A stretch of DNA of 64,000 nucleotides from Diadophis punctatus similis (GCA_023053685.1 JALIGW010000063.1:2972614-3036613); one strand, 5' to 3'; numbered from the stretch's first letter, positions 22,949 through 34,014 are shown. Program-made: numbers and translations. Notes: generated by a model from the letters alone, not told the origin.

Positions 22949-23600
22949 ATCAGAATTGGAAGGGACCTTGGAGGTCTTCTAGTCCAACCCCCTGCTTAGG
23001 CAGAAAACCCTACACACCACTTCAGACAAATTATTATCCAACATCTTCTTTAAAACTTCCAGAGTTGGAGCATTCACAACTTCTGGAGGCAAGTTGTTCC
23101 ACTGATTAATTGTTCTAACTCAAGAAATTTCTCCTTAGTTCTAAGTTGCTTCTCTCTTTGATTAGTTTCCACCCATTGTTCTACCCTCGGGTGCTTTGGA
23201 GAATAGTTTGACTCCCTCTTCTTTGTGGCAACCCCTGAGATATTGGAACACTGCTATCATGTCTCCCTTAGTCCTTCTTTTCATTAAACTAGACATACCC
23301 AGTTCCTGCAACCGTTCTTCATATGTTTTAGCCTCCAGTCCCCTAATCATCTTTGTTGCTCTTCTCTGCACTCTTTCTAGAGTCTCAACATTTTTTTTAC
23401 ATTGTGGCGACCAAAACTGGATGCAGTATTCCAAGTGTGGCCTTACCAATGCATTATAAAGTGGTATTAACACTTTGCATGATCTTGATTCTATCCCTCT
23501 GTTTATGCAGCCTAGGACTGTGTTGGCTTTTTTGGCAGCTGCTGCACAAGGCTGGCTCATATTTAAATGGTTGTCCATTAGAACAAATGTGGACAAATGG
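22949..23600 (-). mobile_element. CR1 LINE 3' fragment
   Basis: The reverse strand encodes the C-terminal CR1 ORF2 ([59 protein letters not shown]). The tail GGAAGGGACCTTGGAGG abuts the ATATT microsatellite, as expected for a microsatellite-tailed CR1. Confidence 0.9.
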
Positions 23601-23879
23601 TTGTCCACATATGTTTCTCTTGTACTGTAAACTGCCACAAAAACTTCAGCTGATGGATTTTTAAAAATGTAATAAATAAATAAATAAATAAACTCTTGTG
23701 GCAGATTGTTCAGTTCCTTCCATTTGGGGCAAATGTTCCATTCTTAGTCTCCACCTCCACTGATGGATATAAGGGACTGCAGCATTGTGGATTGAGAAAT
23801 ATCCATTACTTCATCTCTGTTTGGTCCATTCATCCTTTTCTCATTTCTTCTGTTCGTTTTCTCCTTCCTTCTATTTCAG

Positions 23880-23994
23880 CAGCAGGAGTCCCCCTCAGCT
23901 ATCATCCCTCCAGATCCGGGTGGAGAAGATCCCTCTGAGGAGCTGCTTTTCAGGCACTTCTCCAAAGAAGATCCGTATCCGGGCACCTCAGAGG
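23880..23994 (+). CDS. gene B coding exon 2: linker
   Basis: The acceptor CCTTCTATTTCAG ends at 23879 and the donor GTAAGA is at 23995. It is 115 nt, phase 0 to 1. It encodes an acidic linker starting QQESPSAIIPPD and containing FRHFSKEDPYPGTSEG. That resembles the gene C linker (RISQEDPIQDASEG), so the exon is homologous although poorly conserved. Confidence 0.82.
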
Positions 23995-24118
23995 GTAAGA
24001 GGAAGGTCCTTCTAAGCAGCGTGAATGTTCTGGCTGCCCTTGGATAGAACGCCTTTCCATATTTTATTTGTTAGTTTTTTAAAAATTATTCTTTTTATCG
24101 CTGTTGTCTCCTTCACAG

Positions 24119-24198
24119 GGAACAGAACCATCTCGTTAGTATTCGTACGTCCACCTTGTTCTGGTGGAACTGAAGGCGTGGCTGAAGCTCCAGCTCAG
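24119..24198 (+). CDS. gene B coding exon 3: linker with weak donor
   Basis: The acceptor TCTCCTTCACAG ends at 24118. The exon is 80 nt and restores phase 0. It encodes GNRTISLVFVRPP and GGTEGVAEAPAQ, matching gene A exon 3. The donor is GTTGCG at 24199, weaker than GTAGGA in A or GTAAGA in C. If it is not used, the exon would read on or be skipped. Skipping would shift the frame because 80 is not a multiple of 3. Confidence 0.72.
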
Positions 24199-24235
24199 GT
24201 TGCGGAACAAATCTCAGAAGATGCAGGGAATCATA

Positions 24236-24330
24236 TTCCAAAGGTGCTTTTCCAAAAGGCAACTGGACTTGCGGGGGGCGGGGGGTTCCCTTGAAAACAT
24301 TTCGCTTCTCATCCAAGAGTTGGATGAGTT
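24236..24330. repeat. half copy of the GAAGACGTTTCGCTTCTC foldback
   Basis: Contains CCAAAGGTGCTTTTCCAAAA, GGCAACTGGACTT and AAAACATTTCGCTTCTCATC, matching the left arm of 1580-1784. Confidence 0.75.
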
Positions 24331-24387
24331 CTGAACTGAACTGAACATTACATAACATTACATTTCCAAATTGATAAATAACATTTA

Positions 24388-24976
24388 CATTTCCTTCTAG
24401 GTGTTCATCAATGAACACCTAGAAGCAAACAAAGTAATAACCAAAAGCCAACATGGGTTTGTCAAAAACAGATCATGCCAGACTAATCTTATTGCATTCT
24501 TTGATAAAGTGACAAAATTAGTGGACCAGAGGAATGCTGTCGATGTGGTTTACTTGGACTTCAGTAAGGCATTTGACAAAGTAGACCATAACCTACTACT
24601 AGATAAAGTAGAAAAATGTGGGATGGACAGCAACACCACCAGATGGATTCAAAACTGGCTAACCAACCGCATTCAACGTGTAGTGCTCAATGGAACTGCA
24701 TCTACATGGAGGGAAGTATGCAGTGGAGTACCCCAAGGCTCTGTTTTAGGCCCAGTACTCTTCAACATCTTCATCAATGACTTGGACGAGGGGATAGATG
24801 GGGAACTCATCAAATTTGCAGATGACACCAAACTGGCAGGAATAGCCAACTCTCCAGAAGACAGGCTCAAGATACAGAAGGATCTTGACAGGCTTGAACA
24901 TTGGGCGCTATCAAACAAAATGAAATTCAATGGTGAAAAAAGTTAGGTTCTACATTTAGGCAAGAAAAACAAAATG
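24388..24976 (+). mobile_element. CR1 LINE reverse-transcriptase fragment
   Basis: An open frame of about 181 codons (24401-24946) encodes central CR1 RT motifs: [37 protein letters not shown] and [12 protein letters not shown] (FADD active site). It is truncated at both ends and stops at TAG (24944-24946), followed by an ATT microsatellite. It is not an autonomous element. Confidence 0.9.
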
Positions 24977-24977
24977 C

Positions 24978-25042
<65 letters not shown>

Positions 25043-25043
25043 G
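24977..25043. repeat. (ATT)n microsatellite
   Basis: About 22 ATT units directly after the CR1 fragment. Confidence 0.95.
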
Positions 25044-25135
25044 TTGTTAAAGCATCATTTGAAATCCAGTCTGGGGAGGTGGGAGAAAGGACCCTCTAGT
25101 CTGAAGAACGGCATAAAGTAGAATCTGCAATTTAT

Positions 25136-25676
25136 TTATTTTTTTATTTATTTGTTTGTTTGTTTGTTTATTTATTTATTTATTTATTAGTAAGACTTAT
25201 ATATCGCCTCATAGTGCAAGCAGTTCTCTAAGCGGTTTACACCAGTAAGCAATGTATATTTTACAATGTATATTTGAGCCGAGGTAGCGCAGTGGTTAAA
25301 GTGCAGCACTGCAGGCTACTTCAGCTGACTGCTAGTACAGCAGTTCAGCTGTTTAAATCTCACCCGGCTCAAGGTTGACTCAGCCTTCCATCCTTCTGAG
25401 GTCGGTAAAATGAGGACCCAGATTGTTGGGGGCCAATATGCTGAACTCTGTAAACCGCTTAGAGAGGGCGGTAAAGCACTATGAAGCGGTATATAAGTCT
25501 AAGTGCTATTGCTATTATATTGCCCCCAACAATCTGGGTCCTCATTTTACCTACCTCTGAAGGATAGAAGGCTGAGTCAACCCTGAGCCGGTGAGATTTG
25601 AACAGCTGAACTGCTGATCACAGTCAGCTAAAGTAGCCTGCAGTACTGCACTCTAACTGCTGCGCCACCTCGGCTC
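25136..25676 (-). mobile_element. tRNA-derived SINE split by a second SINE
   Basis: Reverse-strand SINE: tail with TTATATATCGCCTCATAGTG at 25136-25264, resuming at 25516 with TTGCCCCCAACAATCTGGG and ending at the head GCCACCTCGGCTC. The 25265-25515 SINE of opposite orientation lies inside. Confidence 0.9.
25265..25515 (+). mobile_element. tRNA-derived SINE, complete, nested
   Basis: Head GAGCCGAGGTAGCGCAGTGG, B-box-like GTTTAAATCTCACCCGG, CTCAAGGTTGACTCAGCC, and tail GAAGCGGTATATAAGTC with GCTATT repeats. A possible target repeat around CAATGTATATT precedes it. Confidence 0.9.
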
Positions 25677-25677
25677 T

Positions 25678-25850
25678 TTATTTTATTTATTTATTTATTT
25701 TATTTATTTATCATTGGTTCTTCTATGCCGCCCTACTCCCGAGGGACTCAGGGCGGCGTACAGCAAATTATACAAGAACACTAATAATAAACAACAGTTA
25801 AAAACAATTAAAAATTACAAAAAGATTAAAAATGTTCACCATCAGCCATT
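25678..25850 (-). mobile_element. L2-group LINE 3' end
   Basis: (TATT)n followed by ATGCCGCCCTACTCCCGAGG and GACTCAGGGCGGCGTACAGC, the reverse complement of the 3' terminus seen at 33243-33420. Confidence 0.85.
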
Positions 25851-25956
25851 ATTATTTTAATAATTTAATATTTCTTTAGGAGATAGGTTACATAGTAAAT
25901 GGAATAGAAATGTTTTATGAGGCTTTTCAGAAAGGATCCGTTGAAGCTAATCAGAA

Positions 25957-26092
25957 CAGTGTTTCCCAACCTTGGCAACTTGAAGATATCTGGACTTCAA
26001 CTCCCAGAATTCCCCAGCCAGCATTCGCTGGCTGGGGAATTCTGGGAGTTGAAGTCCAGATATCTTCAAGTTGCCAAGGTTGGGAAACACAG
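25957..26092. mobile_element. foldback MITE (TTCAACTCCCAGAATT group)
   Basis: CAGTGTTTCCCAACCTTGGC at the left, GCCAAGGTTGGGAAACAC at the right; an almost perfect hairpin around CCAGCCAGCATTCGCTGG. Nearly identical to 1371-1506. Confidence 0.88.
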
Positions 26093-26235
26093 ATAGAAGA
26101 ATCTTGGGCTTGGAAGTTCGTACCACAAATATATTCCCTATAATCTGAAGAGCAGAAATTGGTCATCCTCAGGTTAATGGCCTTCACAGAGATCCTAATA
26201 TGAATTCTCCAGCACATTTGTGATGCTCTTCAGTC

Positions 26236-26475
26236 AGCGTAGGGATACATTGGACATAATGCTGCAGTATCCAATCTGGATCTGTCACTGGGACCAGAGG
26301 TTTTGTCTTCTGAGCTTTCGGACTTGTGCTGGAGCCCATCCTCGGTGAACTTCTCTCTACCAGAACATTCTGGTAGAATTCCCTGAGAATGGGTACCAGC
26401 ACGAGTCGGAAAACTCAGGAGACAAAACCTCTGGTCCCGGTGACCGATCCAGATTGGATACTGCAGCATTATCCT
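26236..26475. repeat. foldback element, about 240 bp
   Basis: Arms with CTGCAGTATCCAATCTGG and CCAGATTGGATACTGCAG face each other around CTACCAGAACATTCTGGTAG. Also mirrored is GACCAGAGGTTTTGTCT. Its family was not recognised. Confidence 0.8.
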
Positions 26476-26625
26476 GGGACACATACGTCCGCCTTCATTC
26501 GTATTAGCTAAAGTTTTAGCTATAAAGTTTTACATACTCATATTTCACTCATTGCCCCTTATGTGATTTTTAAACTTCTAAGTCCGTCGTTGTCTGTTAA
26601 TAGGGAAATTTGTTTCCTTGTTCAG

Positions 26626-26752
26626 GGTCTTGTGTCCTTTGAGGAGGTAGCCGTGTATTTTTCTGAGGAGGAGTGGTCTCGGATGGATGCTGACCAAAAA
26701 GCCCTCCACAAGGAAGTCATGCTGGAGAATTCTCGGAATGTGGCCTCTCTGG
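26626..26752 (+). CDS. gene B coding exon 4: KRAB A box
   Basis: The acceptor CCTTGTTCAG ends at 26625 and the donor GTAAGA is at 26753. The exon is 127 nt, phase 0 to 1. KRAB A box with [19 protein letters not shown], then [13 protein letters not shown] and VASL. The EEW and MLE motifs needed for TRIM28 binding are both present, so a repressor role is expected. One codon shorter than in A and C at the start. No KRAB B box was found. Confidence 0.92.
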
Positions 26753-27377
26753 GTAAGAGCCCCCTGCTCAGCCTGCAAACGTTTAGAAGGTGGTCAGATT
26801 CAGCCAAACATTTCTCCCCAACCAGATCTCATCTCATCTGTATAAAGGAAGGAGTTAATCCTATCTTCTTCTGCCCCAAACAAGGGAAGAAATTCACAGC
26901 TACTTCCTTAAATCCATCATGTTGTTATTTGTTACAGTATCTCATACTTCAGATGTGTCCCTTCAAAAAAAATTTTTTTTTACTTTCTCAGTGATTCATT
27001 TTAGATTATGGACCCAGTGATCTGACCTCTGACCTTCAGAGTGACTTATTTATTTATTATTAGTTGCATTCGTATGCCGCCCACTCCACAGAGACTCTGG
27101 GCGGCTCAAAAGAGTAAAGACTTCTTGTCTTCCTGCTTGTCCTATGAACCACATAAAATAGAAATGGTTTACTTGAATTGGTTTGCTATTTAACAGAAAT
27201 TTACTTTTGAAGGGGTTCCTTAAATAGAAACTACATCTGCATATTGACCATGCATCTTTATATTCCTGAGATTGTAATAATCCCATCAGGTAACCAGTGG
27301 GGTTTTAGTAGGCCAACAAAATCTTGTGGGGGGTGGAATTCATTTACATTTGATTTGATTCTTTTTCTTTCCCCTAG
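26753..27377. other. gene B intron 4
   Basis: Contains a short L2 3'-end relic at 27045-27110 (ATGCCGCCCACTCC, CTCTGGGCGGCTC). Nothing else was recognised before the polypyrimidine tract and acceptor at 27377. Confidence 0.6.
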
Positions 27378-29272
27378 CTTCATCCAATTTTTCTTCTCAA
27401 GAAGCTCATGGGCAGGAGAATGACAGTTGCAAGGAACCATTTCAAGAAACCAATCAGAAAAAGGAAGAAAGACTTATAAAAGAGAAAAACCAGTCCAAAG
27501 AACGGGGGAGAAAAAAAATCAATCCCCACTGTATTCCGATTCAAGATGTCCTTCAACAACAACAACAACAACAACAACCTTCGAAAGGAAGAAGAAGAAG
27601 AAAGACGTTAAGGAAAAGAAGGGAAATATTCAAAGACGCGTTAGTTGTAAATAAAAACTGCAGAACTTCTACTAAAGGAGAAGGTTGTGAATTGTTGGAC
27701 AATGGAAAATATAACAAAAGAACTGTTTCTTTAGCTGAAAGAAGACGAGCAGGGGAAAAGCCATATAAATGCCTGGAGTGTGGGAAACTCTTCAAATGGA
27801 GCAATTATCTTACTTCCCACAGAAGGATGCACGCAGGGGAGAAACCATACCAGTGCTTGGAGTGTGGGAAGAGCTTTGGTCAAAAAAGCCATCTTACCTC
27901 TCACAAAAGAACCCACAGTGGGGAAAAACCTTATAAATGCATGGAATGTGGAAAGAACTTTTCTCAGAGTAGTCACCTTAATTATCATAGAAGGATCCAC
28001 AGCGGGGAGAAGCCCTATGAATGCACGGAGTGTGGTAAGACTTTCCGGAGGCGCTGTGACCTTATTTGCCATAAAAGGATCCACACAGGAGAGAAGCCAT
28101 ATAAATGTCTGGAGTGTGGAAAGAGCTTCAGTCAGAATTGTTCCCTTAGGTCTCATAAAAGGATCCATACAGAAGAGAAATCATATAAATGCCCAGTGTG
28201 TGGAAACCGCTTCAGATGGAAACATTGTCTGATTTCTCATAAAAGGATCCACACAGGAGAGAAACCGTATCAATGCAGGGAGTGCACAAAGAGCTTCAAT
28301 ACAAGCAGCAGCCTTTCTATCCACAGAAGAATTCACTCGAACGAAAAAAGGCATAAATGCACGCAGTGTGGAATAAGTTTCAGTCAGAGGGCTTGCCTAA
28401 TTTCTCATAAAAGGAGCCATAAGGGAGAGAAACCATACACGTGTGTGGAATGTGGGAAAGGATTCCAGAAAAGCAGCTCCCTTGTATACCACAAAAGAAT
28501 CCATCATATAGGAGAGAAAACATATGAATGCATGGAGTGTGGGATGAATTTCCCTGAAACGGGATCGCTTGTGCGTCATGAAAAGATGCACAGAAGGGAG
28601 AAACCATATAAATGCATGGAGTGTGGAAAGAGCTTTAACAACAGTGCTGCCCTTACATGTCATAACAGAACTCACACTGGGGAAAAGCCATTTAAATGTA
28701 TGGAGTGTGGAAAGAGGTTCAGTCAAAGTGGTCACCTCATTTCCCATAAAAGGATTCATACAGGGGAAAAACCGTATAAATGCCTGGAGTGTGGGAAAAG
28801 CTTCGCTCAGCTTTCTTCTCACAAAAGAGTCCATAGGACAGAGAAACCATATCAATGTACAGAGTGTGGGAAACATTTTAAATGGAATAGCGCTCTTACT
28901 TGTCATAAAAGAACTCACACGGGGGAAAAGCCATATAAATGCGCCGAGTGTGGGAAAAGCTTCATCACCAGCAGTAAGCTTGCTCTCCATAAAAGGATCC
29001 ATTCAGGAGAAAAACCCCATAAATGTACGGAATGTGGAAAGAGTTTTAGTCAGGGATCTCACCTAATTTCCCATGAAAGGATCCATTTAATAGCAAAGCC
29101 ATTTAAGTGTACGGAATGCGGAAAGTGTTTTCGTTGGAGAAGTGCGCTTCGTTGTCACAAAAGGAGCCACACAGGGGAGGAACCTTACAAATGCAAGGTG
29201 TGTGGGAAGACATTCAAAACCAGCAGTAACCTTACTTCACATAGAAGGAGGACCCACTTGAAAAAGAAGTAA
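27378..29272 (+). CDS. gene B coding exon 5: 18 C2H2 zinc fingers
   Basis: The acceptor CTTTCCCCTAG ends at 27377, entering in phase 1, and the frame is open to TAA at 29270-29272. About 125 residues of linker include eight consecutive Gln (CAA units, 27554-27577) followed by a basic GRRRRKTLRKRR stretch. Eighteen fingers follow from about 27755. All keep Cys2His2 ligands. Finger 13 (around 28780-28840) is three residues short between the second Cys and first His, and finger 9 is followed by a one-residue-longer linker (HHIGEK). The last finger ends with a THLKKK tail. The array terminates normally, unlike A, C and D. It is probably a sequence-specific nuclear DNA-binding repressor. Confidence 0.93.
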
Positions 29273-29737
29273 TTGCCTGGGGTAGGGGAAGAGCTTTAGT
29301 TAGAGTTTTGACCTAATTTCTCATCAATGAGTCCACCCAAAAAAGTCTTTATAAGTGGAACAGGGAGGTAATTTGAACTGAGTGGAAAGAATTCATATGA
29401 AGGATACAGATACAGAGATATCCTGTTGTCAAAGTCCAGCAGGGGGCTGGACTAGAAGACCTCCAACGTCCCTTCCAGCTCTCTTCTGATTCTGATTTAA
29501 GTGCTAGCCATAATGTGATGGACAGAAGAAAACCGTGCGTGAAAGATTAGAGAATCTTCAGTCCTAACACGGAATGGACTTCTTCAATGAACACTCATTA
29601 ATATTGTTACTTTGGATTTCAACTGCAAAAGGATTATTTCTTCATGAGAGAGCTAGGCGTGAGGGTTGAGATGTTTTAATGTTCCTTTGGCAACTTATTA
29701 GTGTAACTGATACAACTGTAACTGATGTAACTGATAA
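29273..29737 (+). other. gene B 3' UTR region
   Basis: A CR1 3'-tail scrap is at 29433-29500 (GGGGGCTGGACTAGAAGACC). No AATAAA was seen between the stop and the CR1 insertion at 29738, so the polyadenylation site is unresolved. Confidence 0.45.
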
Positions 29738-30770
29738 CCAACCACACTCAACGTGTAGTGCTCAATGTAACTGCATCTGCATGGAGGGAAGTATGCAGTG
29801 GAGTACCCCAAGGCTCTGTTTTAGACCCAGTACTCTTCAACATCTTCATCAATGACTTGGACAAGGAGATAGATGGGGAACTCGTCAAATTTGCAGATGA
29901 CACCAAACTGGCAGGAATAGCCAACTCTCCAGAAGACAGGCTCAAGATACAGAAGGATCTTGACAGACTTGAACATTGGGCGCTATCAAACAAAATGAAA
30001 TTCAATGGTGAAAAAAGTAAGGTTCTACATTTAGGCAAGAAAAACAAAATGCACAGGTACAGTATACAGTATGTGGTACCTTGCTCAACAGTAGTAACTG
30101 TGAGAGGGATCTTGGAGTCCTAGTGGACAACCATTTAAATATGAGCCAGCAGTGTGCAGCAGCTGCCAAAAAAGCCAACACAGTTCTAGGCTGCATTAAC
30201 AGAGGGATAGAATCAAGATCACGCAAAGTGTTAATACCACTTTATAATGCCTTGGTAAGGCCACACTTGGAATGCTGCATTCAGTTTTGGTCGCCACGAT
30301 GTAAAAAGGATGTTGAGACTCTAGAAAGAGTGCAGAGAAGAGCAACAAAGATGATTAGGGGGCTGGAGGCTAAAACATATGAAGAACGGTTGAAGGAACT
30401 GGGTATGTCTAGTTTAATGAAAAGAAGGACTAGGAGAGACATGATAGCAGTGTTCCAATATCTCAGGGGTTGCCACAGAGAAGAGGGAATCAAACTATTC
30501 TCCAAAGCAACTGAGGGTAGAACAAGAAGCAATGGGTGGAAACTAAACAAGGAGAGAAGTAACTTAGAACTAAGGAGAAATTTCAGTTAGAACAATTAAT
30601 CAGTGGAACAGCTTGCCTCCAGAAGTTGTGAATGCTCCAACTCTGAAAGTTTTTAAGAAGATGTTGGATAACCATTTATCTGAAGTAGTATAGGTTTTCC
30701 TGCCTAAGCAGGGGGTTGGACTAGAAGACCTCCAAGGTCCCTTCCAACTCTGTTATTATTATTATTATAT
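29738..30770 (+). mobile_element. CR1 LINE 3' half
   Basis: RT from [19 protein letters not shown] through FADDTKLAG to the C terminus ([52 protein letters not shown]), with one frameshift near 30085. It ends with CCAACTCTGTTATTATTATT. It is 5'-truncated. Confidence 0.93.
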
Positions 30771-30899
30771 TCATGGTTCTTTTATAGAAATTAAAGTTTA
30801 TTTTTAGATTAGTTTACAGACACTGGGTATATATGCTACACACAGTTGTCATGGAAATAAACAACATTTTGCTAAAATGTTGGCTTGGATATTCTATAC

Positions 30900-31018
30900 C
30901 ACAAGTGTCAAACTTGCCGCGTCACGTGACGTATCATGTTTTTTCTTTCGCAGAGCTGGGGTGGATGTGGCCTACACGTGACACACACAGCCCGTGGGCC
31001 ACCAGTTTGACACCCCTG
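30900..31018. mobile_element. hAT-like MITE (GTGTCAAACT family)
   Basis: The start CACAAGTGTCAAACTTG is mutated from CAGGGGTGTC. The end is CAGTTTGACACCCCTG. Flanks TTCTATAC and TACTATAC agree at 6 of 8 positions. Confidence 0.75.
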
Positions 31019-31469
31019 TACTATACGAATGAGGCTACACTGCACATTAATGCAAAGAGGAAAAATTAAGTCAATGATACTCAGGGTATAGAAATGGGTC
31101 TGAAAAGAAGAATGCTACTTATAATGAAATGCATTTCAAGAAGAATGCTATATCTGGGATAAAAGATGTAAGTCACTTCTAGATGGCAGCAATAAATTGG
31201 GATATATTTTTTTGTATCTTCTTGTGGTAGTGTGCCAGAGTTTAGTATCCCAAATCTGGGAGTTCTAATTTAACTTCAAGGACTACTGAGCAGCAAGCAA
31301 GGATCCTGGCTGGATGTTGGCCTCTTTAGGACATTGTAAGGTCTCATTTTAACTCATTGATGGTGACTCTGTTACAACCCCAGATATTCAAAGGCTCTTC
31401 TTTGATCCAGAACAGAGTGCAGGATGGTCAAGTTGCACCTCATCTTCCAAAGAGTAAAGCGGTTGTCGT
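31019..31469. other. unassigned intergenic stretch
   Basis: No supported gene. Part of 31395-31469 may be strongly diverged CR1. Confidence 0.35.
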
Positions 31470-31560
31470 GAGAAGGAATAATCAAGATAGCAATATGGAT
31501 CAAATGGTCTGGAGGCTAAATTGCATGATGAATGGTTGTGGGAGCTAGGTATGTCTAGCC

Positions 31561-31937
31561 CAGGGGTCTGCAACCTGCGGCTCTGGAGCCGCATGTGGAT
31601 CTTTCATCCCTCTGCTGCGGCTCCCTGTCGCTCAAAACATGGGTCACAACTGCCAATGTGCGACATCCGCCGGCACACGATTTATTGAGCTTTTTGGCCC
31701 ATCTTTTTTTTTCAGAGTTCAAAATGTTTTTGTTGCATGCTTTCTCTGTAGCAGTTCATTGATTGCATAAATGCAACACACTATAGTTTTTTTATACATA
31801 GCATAAAGGTAAAAAACAATATATGCAGTGTTATCTTCATTTTAGATGTCAAAAGGTTTTTGTGGCTCCCGGTGTTTTCTTTTCTGTGGGAAATGGGTCC
31901 AAATGGCTCTTTGAATGTTTAAGGTTGCCGACCCCTG
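31561..31937. mobile_element. hAT-like MITE (GGGGTCTGCAACC family)
   Basis: CAGGGGTCTGCAACCTGCGG start, GGTTGCCGACCCCTG end. The perfect TSD GTCTAGCC is at 31553-31560 and 31938-31945. Confidence 0.92.
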
Positions 31938-32229
31938 GTCTAGCCTGTCAAAAAGAAGGATTGGGGGGACATGATAACTGCCTTCCAGTATTTGAGGGGC
32001 TGTCACAGAGAAGAGGGGACTGACTTATTCACCATAGCACATGAGGGCGGGACAAAAAGTAATGGGTGGAAGCTCATTAAAGACAATCCAACCTAGAAGT
32101 AAGGAGAAATTTCCTGACAGCAAGAATACTTCATCAGTGAAACAGCTTGTTTCCTGGAATTGTGGTTGCTCCAACACTGCAGGTTTTCAAAAATAGACTG
32201 GATATCTATTTGATCAGGATGATATAAGG

Positions 32230-32538
32230 CAGGGGTGTCAAACTCTATTTCATTGAGGGCCGCATCAGGGTTGTGTTTGACCTCGGGGGAGGGAGTTCGG
32301 CATCATTTGTGTTGGGGGCACCTGTGGTGGCCCGAGCGCTCTGCCAGAGAAAACGGGCTTCCGAGCTCCATTTTCGGCTGCGACAGCCTCCTGCAACCCT
32401 CTTGTCAGCGAAAACAGAGCTCGCGGCCCTCCTGAGTTCCCTTTTTCCTGGCAGAGGCACCACGGGCCAGTTCTTCACTGTTTCCAGGGCGGCCCTGTGG
32501 GCCAAATCCAACCTCGGGGCTTGAGTTTGACACCCCTG
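32230..32538. mobile_element. hAT-like MITE (GTGTCAAACT family)
   Basis: CAGGGGTGTCAAACTC and GAGTTTGACACCCCTG ends. The perfect TSD ATATAAGG is at 32222-32229 and 32539-32546. Confidence 0.93.
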
Positions 32539-32620
32539 ATATAAGGTCTTATGCCTTGAGCAGGGGGCTGGACTAGGAGACCTCTGAGGTCCCTTCCAGC
32601 CCTATGGTTCCATGATCCTG

Positions 32621-32924
32621 CTGGGTGCATTGAAGGTGAACAGATCTTCTCAGGCTTACATCTGAGTCCCACCGAGTTCAGCTCTTTTGCCTCCATCTGC
32701 TCTCTGGATTCTGCAGACTTCCAAGGGGACCTCCTCATATGGCCATTCCTATGGGAAGAATTGGGGGTCGTTTTCTGAGGGGGGGAACACCTTTTTTCCA
32801 TTTCTTCCCCAAAAAGGCATCCTCTGATCCATCTGCACTCCTCTCCTTTTCAACCGCCTGCAAGGTTTCAGGACAGCACCCAGCCAGAGGTCCAACTGGC
32901 TGTAACATATTACTATTACATATT
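32621..32924. other. unassigned, upstream of L1 fragment
   Basis: No terminal repeats or coding motifs were recognised. It may be non-coding flank. Confidence 0.3.
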
Positions 32925-33240
32925 ACTACTGCAGCCAGGATAGTGTTTGCACAGTTTTGGAAAAACTCAGAAGTTCCTGCAGAAAGCATAATAATTAAAA
33001 AAAATTATGAATGTGCTGAAATGGACAGACTTACAATAGAATTACGGGGCCAAAAAGAGTCAGACTATTATAATATTTGGGAAAAATGGTATCAATGGAT
33101 TGAACTTAGAAAAAAGAAAAGAGATAGTTAAAAGAATATTGCAGTATGTAAATATGTAAATATTAATGTATATGTAAGTATGACAAATGAAATAAGATCA
33201 AAGGTAATGTATTAACACTTTAACAAAAGTTGAATTCTGT
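32925..33240 (+). mobile_element. L1-like LINE ORF2 C-terminal fragment
   Basis: A frame to the TAA at 33129-33131 encodes AARIVFAQFWKNSEVPAES, AEMDRLTIELRG and IWEKWYQWIELRKKK, which resembles the C terminus of L1 ORF2. An AT-rich 3' UTR of about 110 bp follows. Severely 5'-truncated. Confidence 0.65.
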
Positions 33241-33420
33241 AACAATTTATTTATTTATTTTATTTTGATGGATTTCTATGCCGCCCAATCCCTAGGGACT
33301 CAGGGCGGCTCACAACATGCTAGATCCATTACAAAATAAAAGCTATCATTAAAATATAAGACAATACAAAATGCAATAGTTAAAAATACAAAGAATACAA
33401 AAGTTAAAAGAGTATCTCAT

Positions 33421-34014
33421 TCATCCCGCCTGCCGGAAGAGCCAGGTTTTTATCGCTTTCCGGAAGGCCAGTAGGGTGGGGATGGTCCTGATCTCTGGAG
33501 GAAGTTGGTTCCACAGGGAGGGAACTCCCACAGAGAAGGCCCTCCCCCTTGGTCCCGCTAGCCGACATTGTCTGGTTGACGGGACCTGGAGGAGGCCGAC
33601 TCTGTGGGCTCTAACCGGTCGTAGGGAGGTATGCGGCAGGATGCGGTCCCGAAGATAACCTGGCCCTGAGCCATGTAGGGCTTTAAAGGTAACGACCAAC
33701 AACTTAAATTGGATCCGGAGACTAATGGGCAACCAATGCAGCTGGCGGAGAATAGGTGTTACGTGGGTGCATCTAGGTACACCCACCACAGCTCGCGCAG
33801 CTGCATTTTGCACCAATTGCAGTCGCCGGACACTCTTCAAGGGTAGCCCCATGTAGAGCGCATTGCAGTAATCCAGCCGTGAGATGATAAGGGCATGAGT
33901 GACAGTAAGAAGTGCCTCCTTCTCCAAGTAGGGTCGCAATTGGTGCACAAGACGTACTTGTGCAAAGGTCCCCCTAGCCACAGCTGAAAGATGTTGTTCC
34001 AATTTTAGCTGTGG
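33421..34014 (-). CDS. L2-group ORF2 C-terminal part
   Basis: Continues the LINE frame beyond the hAT-like insertion: AQVRLVHQLRPYLEKEALL, LIISRLDYCNALYMGLPL, LHWLPISLRIQFK, LWNQLPPEIRTIP, ending KTWLFRQAG. This thumb/C-terminal region is typical of the L2/CR1 group. It can no longer be joined to the RT domain in a transcript without removal of 1.7 kb. Confidence 0.88.
   Translation of the reverse strand, partial: PQLKLEQHLSAVARGTFAQVRLVHQLRPYLEKEALLTVTHALIISRLDYCNALYMGLPLKSVRRLQLVQNAAARAVVGVPRCTHVTPILRQLHWLPISLRIQFKLLVVTFKALHGSGPGYLRDRILPHTSLRPVRAHRVGLLQVPSTRQCRLAGPRGRAFSVGVPSLWNQLPPEIRTIPTLLAFRKAIKTWLFRQAG

Larger units (their letters stand above)
31470..32620 (+). mobile_element. CR1 LINE copy carrying two MITE insertions
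   Basis: CR1 3' sequence (GGTCTGGAGGCTAAATTGC, AAAAAGAAGGATTGGGGGGA, TTGAGCAGGGGGCTGGACTA) is interrupted cleanly at 31561-31937 and 32230-32538, each with an 8-bp duplication of CR1 bases. Confidence 0.85.
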
